A stretch of DNA of 55,765 bases. It comes from a virus. The notes under the pieces were generated by a model. It saw only the letters and a program-made list of their open reading frames with translations, searched no databases and was not told the origin of the DNA. Below, one piece after another: positions 50,655-55,765 of the stretch; positions within the stretch are counted from its first letter, which is position 1, and every line of letters begins with the position of its first letter. Position numbers and translations under genes: made by a program. The stretch covers positions 1 to 55,765 of IMG/VR virus record IMGVR_UViG_3300044825_002268, one strand, 5' to 3'.

Positions 50655-51686
50655 TTAGGTGGGATTAACTGCGATACCTGTTGTTCCTGCTGTCGGCGCT
50701 CCACCATCAACATAGATTTGGCCACGGCTGGTTGCGTCAGTACCAAACTCGGTAATGCCGACCATCGTTGCGTTTTTCATGACGATCTGACCACCAGAAG
50801 AGGCGGCCAAAGTTGCCAAGCCGTCCATCGTCGTGGAGGTAGAACCTACGTTGTTGATGAAGGTGCAGTCTTGGAACAGTTGATAACGATCCATTGAGGC
50901 GGCAGCCGAGGCAATCACTCCAAGCGGCGTTGAAGCCGAGGTTTGGAAGTCCAGTGTGCAACCAAAGAACGCATTCCGAGCGGTGCCGGATGCAAATTCA
51001 ATCGTTGCGTTTGCTGCGCCACGGGGAACCGTGCTTGTTCCAAAAACGCAATTAGAGAAGGTGCGCTCGCCGCCGCCAACTAACTTCAATGTCCGGGCAT
51101 TTGCACCGCTAGCCGAAGCTGCGTCAGCCATACCTTGAATATTGACGTTGTCGTAAGCATTACGCGAACCAGAGTCAGTCCAAGCAATCATGCTGGCCGA
51201 ACCCGTGGAGAATCCACAGAACACGGACAGGTTAGCAAAGTAACAGCCAGAAGCGGTTACGTTGATGAAAGCATCACTGTTAAAGGTTGTTGCCGTATAG
51301 GTTCCCGTTGGGGGAGCAATACGGGCCCGCTGACCAACCCGAGTCGGAGAGGCAATACCAACCAAATGGGTGGCGTCCTTATTCCAAGTCAGAGTGCCAG
51401 TCGTTGCTGCAGAGTTAATCGTCTGAGCAAGTGCGGTTGACAGACGGGCAGAGCCAGTTGCGGCGCCATCGCCAATCAGTACAACCACATCGTTATTACC
51501 GGCCGTGCAAAGCTGCAGGGCGCGATACAGGGTTTTGAGGGGAAGCTCAACGCTACCCTCGTTGCCGTCGGCCCCATTTACGGGGTCAACGAAGAAGTAG
51601 TTACCCGTGAAGGTAGAACCACCGATAGAACCAAGTACGGGCACACCAAAGGAGGTGATCCCGTTGGGGAAGTTTGTTAAAGCCAT
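50655..51686 (-). CDS. Pectate-lyase-like right-handed beta-helix virion protein
   Basis: 343 residues. YFFVDPVNGADGNEGSVELP-LKTL (~30-55) is the usual opening of parallel beta-helix proteins, and repeated N/C/F ladder rungs follow (SGCYFANLSVFCGFSTGSAS, RTFSNCVFGTSTVPRGAANA, FFGCTLDFQTS, FQDCTFINNVG). No lyase catalytic residue set is evident, so it may be structural, for example a head fibre. It follows the capsid terminator. Confidence 0.75.
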   Translation of the reverse strand: MALTNFPNGITSFGVPVLGSIGGSTFTGNYFFVDPVNGADGNEGSVELPLKTLYRALQLCTAGNNDVVVLIGDGAATGSARLSTALAQTINSAATTGTLTWNKDATHLVGIASPTRVGQRARIAPPTGTYTATTFNSDAFINVTASGCYFANLSVFCGFSTGSASMIAWTDSGSRNAYDNVNIQGMADAASASGANARTLKLVGGGERTFSNCVFGTSTVPRGAANATIEFASGTARNAFFGCTLDFQTSASTPLGVIASAAASMDRYQLFQDCTFINNVGSTSTTMDGLATLAASSGGQIVMKNATMVGITEFGTDATSRGQIYVDGGAPTAGTTGIAVNPT

Positions 51687-51718
51687 CGTCTGCTCCTTGA
51701 AAAGTATGACGAGGTTGA

Positions 51719-51745
51719 TAAAAGGGGCCGGATTTCTCCGACCCC
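51719..51745 (-). terminator. Terminator downstream of the major capsid gene
   Basis: On the minus strand GGGGTCGG AGAAAT CCGGCCCC is followed by TTTTAT. The stem is fully paired as RNA with one U-G. A partial terminator here would help produce high capsid message relative to later genes. Confidence 0.8.
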
Positions 51746-51752
51746 GACTGCT

Positions 51753-52667
51753 TTAGACGCCCGGAGTACCGTAGACGGCACGGGGATCAGTGAAGCCGAC
51801 GTCATAACGCTCAGTTGCCTTGTAGCGCATGGTGTCAGTCTCAAAGTCACCTTCCATCGTTTTCTCCAGCTTGCGACGCATCAGCAACTTCATGCCCTCA
51901 GGTGCGTCGGTCTGCACCCACCATGCGGTGGAGGAAGTCAGACGCGACAGAACTGCTGCGCCCTCATCCAGAAGACCAATCGACTTGATCGGGTTGATGT
52001 CGTTGTTTGCGTTACCAGCGCGGAGAACGGACTTCAGCAGAACCTCAGCTTGGAAGACGTTGCCCGGGGCCACGATCAATTGACGCGGAACCAGACGGAT
52101 CTTCTTGCCGTTGTTGTCCACTGCCTGACGGATCTGGATGAGCATCTGCTCAAGCGAGGTCTGTGACAGGTTAGCGGGCGTGGTCAGCAGGTTGCTGAAT
52201 GTGCCGTTGACGATTGGGTGTGAAGCACTATTCAGTGCAACACCGTCACCGCCGGGATAGGCAGAGTTAAACGCACGGTTGAGCACGTTTGCGCTCAGGG
52301 TCTCCTTGGTCTCAATCAGAGATTGGGCAAGGTGACGAGCGTAAACTTGACCGATACGGATATGGTCGCCGTCCTCAACAAGCACTTTGGTCAGAGCAAA
52401 AGCCAGACCATACACGTTATAAACGTAGCGCTTGAGGAACAGAACACCACCCTGCTGATACGAAACCGGGGTTCCGTCAGGCAGTTGGGGTGCCGCACCA
52501 AATCCATAAAGGACAGGCTCTTCGTGGTAGTTACGGGGAATACCTTCTTGCTCACGGAAAACCCGTGACCATTCATCGGTACGCTGATCATAGACTCCGT
52601 CGAAGCACTCATTGAGGATTGGCTCAACTATGCTTCTAAAGTCTGTACTGCGCATCGGGGCTGCCAT
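51753..52667 (-). CDS. Major capsid protein, HK97 fold
   Basis: 304 residues. An N-terminal arm (MRSTDFRSIVEPILNECFDG), the E-loop/P-domain style segment LPDGTPVSYQQGGVLFLKRY, ARHLAQSLIETKETLSANVL helix, RLVPRQLIVAPGNVFQAEVL and the closing MRYKATERYDVGFTDPRAVY match Mu-type/HK97-fold capsid proteins. No N-terminal delta domain, consistent with a separate scaffold gene. It is flanked by decoration-type genes and a strong terminator, as expected for the most abundant virion protein. Confidence 0.92.
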   Translation of the reverse strand: MAAPMRSTDFRSIVEPILNECFDGVYDQRTDEWSRVFREQEGIPRNYHEEPVLYGFGAAPQLPDGTPVSYQQGGVLFLKRYVYNVYGLAFALTKVLVEDGDHIRIGQVYARHLAQSLIETKETLSANVLNRAFNSAYPGGDGVALNSASHPIVNGTFSNLLTTPANLSQTSLEQMLIQIRQAVDNNGKKIRLVPRQLIVAPGNVFQAEVLLKSVLRAGNANNDINPIKSIGLLDEGAAVLSRLTSSTAWWVQTDAPEGMKLLMRRKLEKTMEGDFETDTMRYKATERYDVGFTDPRAVYGTPGV

Positions 52668-52680
52668 TTATCTGCCCTCC

Positions 52681-53304
52681 TTAAATAGCGATGGGCGAGT
52701 AATTGGCACCAGAGACACGGATCAGACCGTACTGGTACTCAGCGATTACTACGCGCACGATGGTGTAAGAATCTCCCCACGCATTATCTGGGTAGGGGGC
52801 TATGTCGATAACACGCATGGTCTTGACGTTATCTGCACCAGCGGCTGAGGTGCCAAGAGTGGCAGCCGACAGACCAGTACTGGTAGATCCCGAAGTTTCA
52901 TTTGTGATATCAAATTCATCGCCTACGGCAGTCTGAAGGAGCGAACCTGCAGCCTGAATTTCGTAAACGATGTTGGGGTCTTGGTAGAAATAAGCAACTA
53001 CGGAACCCACTTGGAAAGACTCGTTTGCGGGCCAAAAATTGCTTACTCGACGACGACCAGTTGCGTCGGTCCACTCAACACCAGCAAAGGCACCGAGGAT
53101 CGGCTCGCCAGTAGCGGCGACCTCAATCCAACCGGCGGTGTTCATTTTCACCGGCTGACCTTTGAAGATGTTATTAGCGTAACCGGCAGACACGTTTCCA
53201 GAAGTGGAAACGGCCTGAATGCCGTTGGCCAGCGCGAAAGCACGATCCAGTCCTGACGGATGGAATACTGGGCGCAGACCAAACGGAGCAGAGGTTGCAC
53301 TCAT
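52681..53304 (-). CDS. Capsid-associated structural protein
   Basis: 207 residues. SAPFGLRPVFHPSGLDRAFA at the start, then ILGAFAGVEWTDATGRRRVS, SVVAYFYQDPNIVYEIQAAG and QTAVGDEFDI. This gene type regularly sits immediately upstream of the capsid gene in such phages and is thought to be a capsid decoration or stabilisation protein. Beta-rich, normal start with GGAGT upstream. Confidence 0.75.
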   Translation of the reverse strand: MSATSAPFGLRPVFHPSGLDRAFALANGIQAVSTSGNVSAGYANNIFKGQPVKMNTAGWIEVAATGEPILGAFAGVEWTDATGRRRVSNFWPANESFQVGSVVAYFYQDPNIVYEIQAAGSLLQTAVGDEFDITNETSGSTSTGLSAATLGTSAAGADNVKTMRVIDIAPYPDNAWGDSYTIVRVVIAEYQYGLIRVSGANYSPIAI

Positions 53305-53337
53305 TTAACTACTCCTTAATGGTTGAAAGTCCTCCCC

Positions 53338-53874
53338 TCACTGAAATATCGGTGCGGGTAGGGGTTTGTCAATTTCGCCTAGCCCGTCGCCTTCAACCTT
53401 TCCGAGTGCTTTCCCGGAACTGTCCCGTGTCTGCATACTTTCCGCCTGAACACGAATCTTGTTGGCTTCCTCAAGAGGAGCCTCATGGTGAAAATGCGCC
53501 ATGATTTCTTGATAAATGTCTTCAGGGATTTTGAAAAGTAGCATTTCATTACACGCTACATAACCATCGTACTGTCCAGACTTTACGCGGTAATTTTCAA
53601 ACCCGGGAATATCATCGGCTTTAACCGGAACATATCCGAGGCGAATCCGCTTATCGATACTGTCGTAAGAATTGGTGGTTGATAACCAGCAAACGTGCCA
53701 CCCCGGAATCTCCGGAGCATTCGGCAGTGCGCTTTGTGTCCATTCGTCCTTCCACATCTTGCGACGCTCATCGGATGACACGAAATTGTCCTCAGGTGCG
53801 GATCTTTCCTTGTCTTGCAAGGCACGATTCTCACGACCACCAGCGGATAAAGATTTTTTTAAACGTGAGTCCAT
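53338..53874 (-). CDS. Conserved head-region protein, unknown
   Basis: 178 residues from ATG 53874 (MDSRLKKSLSAGGRENRALQ), with AGGAG six bases upstream; a TTG two codons earlier is less likely. A charged disordered start precedes a conserved core, WHVCWLSTTNSYDSIDKRIR, LGYVPVKADDI and CNEMLLFKIPEDIYQEIMAH. Families with this core lie between scaffold and capsid genes in related phages. Function unknown. Confidence 0.7.
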   Translation of the reverse strand: MDSRLKKSLSAGGRENRALQDKERSAPEDNFVSSDERRKMWKDEWTQSALPNAPEIPGWHVCWLSTTNSYDSIDKRIRLGYVPVKADDIPGFENYRVKSGQYDGYVACNEMLLFKIPEDIYQEIMAHFHHEAPLEEANKIRVQAESMQTRDSSGKALGKVEGDGLGEIDKPLPAPIFQ

Positions 53875-53876
53875 TC

Positions 53877-54896
53877 TCAACTCCTTTGTTGCCGAGCACT
53901 CTCGGCGTAGCGTTTGATCATTTTCATGCGTTTCTCAGGGTCATCCCACATACCCGCATCTTTCATGGCGCGAACTTGTTCAGGGGTCAACGTAAACGTG
54001 TTCCCCTTGCCGCCACTACTCGCTGCGTTTTCACGCCCTGATCCCGTCACTACTGACCTCGGCTTTCTAACTGGTTGAGCAGGCTCATCGTCTGCATCGT
54101 CAGTATATCGGTGCGGCAAATACTTCCGCAACCGATTCGTTAATTCTGTCCAATAGCGTTTCTGCTCGGGGTTAAACCCTTCCTCGGACAGACGCTTATC
54201 AATCTGAAGGGCGATGGCTGAGTCCTGATCCCGGCCGTTTGGGTCGTACCATGAGTTTTCGCTCATCCACTCGTTGGCGTATTGCTGAACGATTGGATTC
54301 GGAGCCCGGATGGTCTGTTCCTTTTGCGGTGCGGTAGCTTTTTTCTTCAGCTCCTGCAAGGCTTCGTGGTTTTTTCGTGCCTCAAACCACATTTCTTGGG
54401 CAGAAGCCAAAAGATCGCCGTTTCCGTTCTCGGTAGCCTCTTTAATCTTGGCTTTGGCAAAGGCAATCCGAGTTTCTTGGTCTTCAATCGCCTTATTTAT
54501 CTGGGCAATCTCCGATCCATGCGTTTTGCGCTCCAAAATGGCCATGCGCTCCCGCATTTCTTGGTTTTCTTGCCTCAAAAGCTGCAGCTCAATGTTCTTT
54601 TCGGCCGCAACCTGCTTGTGATACTCCTTGCGGGCCCTGCGTTTAGCCCTTTTTGCCTCCCGAACAGCCTCTTGGTCGGGATCTACCTCCCCACCAGCGG
54701 CCATTTCTGCCTCTCGGGCTGCCTCATCCTCCTCATCTGACCCCTCAGAGTCATCCGAAGCGGCAACTTCTGCCGGTTTTTCCTCTACATCCGGGCTAGG
54801 GATGTCTGCCGGTAGCTCAATAACGGCAGATCCGTCGGCAGACTCCTCAATCTTTATCAGATCAAGGTCTTTCTGTGCGTTTTGTGTCTCGCTCAT
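53877..54896 (-). CDS. Scaffold-like head assembly protein
   Basis: 339 residues. The N-terminal ~75 are very acidic and carry SADGSAVIELPADI (~19-32), shared with the portal. A long basic coiled coil follows (RQENQEMRERMAILERK, NKAIEDQETRIAFAKAKIKE). The C-terminal third has NEWMSENSWYDPNG and TLTPEQVRAMKDAGMWDDPE with a basic last stretch. Acidic coiled-coil protein before the capsid gene with a basic C terminus is the scaffold pattern in podoviruses. Coupled to the GroES-like gene by ATGA. Confidence 0.8.
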   Translation of the reverse strand: MSETQNAQKDLDLIKIEESADGSAVIELPADIPSPDVEEKPAEVAASDDSEGSDEEDEAAREAEMAAGGEVDPDQEAVREAKRAKRRARKEYHKQVAAEKNIELQLLRQENQEMRERMAILERKTHGSEIAQINKAIEDQETRIAFAKAKIKEATENGNGDLLASAQEMWFEARKNHEALQELKKKATAPQKEQTIRAPNPIVQQYANEWMSENSWYDPNGRDQDSAIALQIDKRLSEEGFNPEQKRYWTELTNRLRKYLPHRYTDDADDEPAQPVRKPRSVVTGSGRENAASSGGKGNTFTLTPEQVRAMKDAGMWDDPEKRMKMIKRYAESARQQRS

Positions 54897-55321
54897 ACCA
54901 GTGCCTTCATTTCTAATGGGTTTCCGGTGACCTTAGCGATCACTTCGTGGTCGTTTAAGACCATGAAAAGGGCTGGCTCTTCTTCGCCCGGGACTTTTAC
55001 CTCCCAGCGATCACCACCCCACTTGGGAACTCGTAAGTAGTCACCTACTTCGCACCACGACCCCTCAGGCCATGGCTCCATGGTGTCTCGCTTCTTAAAA
55101 GCAAGCGGGCCAATCTCAATGACTTTGGCCACCATGTTGTTCCACTTTTCGGCTTCTCTGGTCTCTTCGACCAAAATAATCCCGGCACTTGTCGTTTTCT
55201 TCTTTGTGCGACGCAACTGAACCAAAATTCTTGCGCCTAGAGGCTTCGCACCGGGGTCTACAGCAGGAAAGGCATCCCGCAAATCGGCGGATTCACCCGC
55301 CACCGGTTCATTCATCTTCAT
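54893..55321 (-). CDS. GroES-like co-chaperonin (Cpn10 family)
   Basis: 142 residues. PLGARILVQLRRTKKKTTSA-GIILVEET, then AKVIEIGPLAFKKRD, GDYLRVPKWGGDRWEVKV and ALFMVLNDHEVIAKV follow the Cpn10 order: PLxDRVLV, TxGGIxLPxxxxE, G-V-xAVG, GDxVxF, Y-x-G and DDILAxI. The middle GIILVEETREAE aligns with the mobile loop that binds GroEL. Phage versions (T4 gp31 type) let host GroEL fold the capsid protein. It lies directly upstream of scaffold and capsid genes. Longer than host GroES because of insertions. Confidence 0.85.
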   Translation of the reverse strand: MKMNEPVAGESADLRDAFPAVDPGAKPLGARILVQLRRTKKKTTSAGIILVEETREAEKWNNMVAKVIEIGPLAFKKRDTMEPWPEGSWCEVGDYLRVPKWGGDRWEVKVPGEEEPALFMVLNDHEVIAKVTGNPLEMKALV

Positions 55322-55493
55322 CTTCTTCCTTTAAAAGGTTGTTAAGGATGGAAAGAGCCTGTTCAAGTCCTTGATATTCCCCGACTAAACGCTGATAGGC
55401 AGACCAATCGACAGGGTTACCCTGTGCCATGGACTGCTGGATCAGCGCCTGACGCGCCTTTACGGCGCCAATAAAGTCGGAGGTATACCTCAT
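55308..55493 (-). CDS. Small helical head-region protein, unknown
   Basis: 61 residues: RYTSDFIGAVKARQALIQQS, then VDWSAYQRLVGEYQGLEQAL and an acidic EEDEDE end. Probably a helical hairpin. Coupled on both sides by overlaps. Proteins with this look occur next to portal genes in many aquatic phages; function unknown. Confidence 0.65.
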   Translation of the reverse strand: MRYTSDFIGAVKARQALIQQSMAQGNPVDWSAYQRLVGEYQGLEQALSILNNLLKEEDEDE

Positions 55494-55669
55494 GCGTTGG
55501 ACTTATCCACACCCTTGCCGCTTGAAAAATTACCGTGGTCGCTGTTGGCTTTTGGAAGTGTCGCTGTACCTTGCTCTTTTAGTTCGCTACCCGTAATCCA
55601 AGCGCCCGCCGCCATGCGGTGGTGCTGTTTTACGGCTTCTTGTTGCTCGTCTTTCTCAGTGGTTGCCAT
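55490..55669 (-). CDS. Small conserved phage protein downstream of portal (complete copy)
   Basis: 59 residues: MATTEKDEQQEAVKQHHRMA then AGAWITGSELKEQG and a Gly/Ser-rich end. AGGAGG precedes the ATG. Its stop overlaps the next start as ATGA. In the circular genome it follows the portal directly. Function unknown. Confidence 0.7.
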   Translation of the reverse strand: MATTEKDEQQEAVKQHHRMAAGAWITGSELKEQGTATLPKANSDHGNFSSGKGVDKSNA

Positions 55670-55765
55670 GGTTAACCTCCTAGTTGGCGTTGAACTTCGT
55701 TATTAAGTCTTACTGCGGTCTCGACCTGCTCTTTTCGGAGCTTCTGCTCGTCCAAAACCAGCTCT
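55596..55765. repeat. Terminal direct repeat, right copy
   Basis: Right-hand copy of bases 1-170, with C at 55639 where the left copy has T at 44. It ends inside the portal gene's 3' end, so the portal continues at position 171 of the left side. It shows that the contig is closed. Confidence 0.9.

Noticed and set aside
1-55765. Integrase, excisionase or attachment site
   Set aside because: No tyrosine or serine recombinase motif found in any frame; the Cro-like gene alone is not evidence of lysogeny.

Overview
The window is essentially one complete genome of a tailed double-stranded DNA phage. The last 170 bases (55596-55765) repeat the first 170 with one mismatch, so it is a circularly closed or terminally redundant assembly with a unit length of about 55,595 bp. 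The gene set (HK97-type capsid, P22/T7-type large portal, an SU10-like adaptor, a nozzle-like protein, large internal ejection proteins, no sheath and no tape-measure/tube pair) points to a podovirus of a Gram-negative host. The style of the small proteins (Gly-Gly-Lys motifs, DUF5872-like and DUF6321-like proteins, a 2OG oxygenase, collagen-like fibres) is typical of uncultured aquatic phages. That habitat is my inference. I see no integrase, DNA polymerase, RNA polymerase or tRNA gene.

Layout. Almost everything is read on the minus strand. A divergent control region (18956-19071) carries two operator-like sites in opposite orientation, next to a Cro-like HTH gene. To its left (18749 down to 11533) runs the early/middle minus operon: a YdaU-like replication initiator, a DnaB-like helicase, RusA, a YbcO-like nuclease, a Rap1a-like periplasmic protein and many small unknowns. 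To its right (19072-22335) runs the only plus-strand operon: an SSB-like protein ending in DDDIPF, two PD-(D/E)XK nucleases and small unknowns.

After the early minus operon comes a roughly 580-bp gene-free stretch (10955-11537) packed with complementary segments on the minus strand, including a duplicated two-stem module and an 8-bp loop pairing (pseudoknot). It is the best candidate here for an undescribed large structured RNA. Then come TerS, TerL, a small HTH protein, a 2013-residue polyvalent protein (PcfJ-like and LPD-like parts), the portal and, across the contig junction, two small proteins, a GroES-like co-chaperonin, a scaffold-like protein, the capsid and head accessory proteins.

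The rest of the minus strand (51686 down to 22394) is the tail and virion region: a beta-helix-like protein, a Gly-Lys-rich basic protein, a Gly-X-Ser collagen-like fibre coupled to glycosyltransferase/methyltransferase genes, three paralogous glycine-rich adhesin-like proteins, a 2OG oxygenase, a lysis cassette (88-aa membrane/coiled-coil protein, 3-TM holin-like protein, GH24 endolysin and a 28-residue cationic amphipathic peptide), the adaptor and nozzle, and three large ejection-type proteins. It ends at a strong terminator (22317-22340) facing the plus operon.

Themes linking the genes: GG-K/GGPV motifs recur in several otherwise unrelated predicted virion proteins, and a DGSAV motif is shared by the portal and scaffold N termini.
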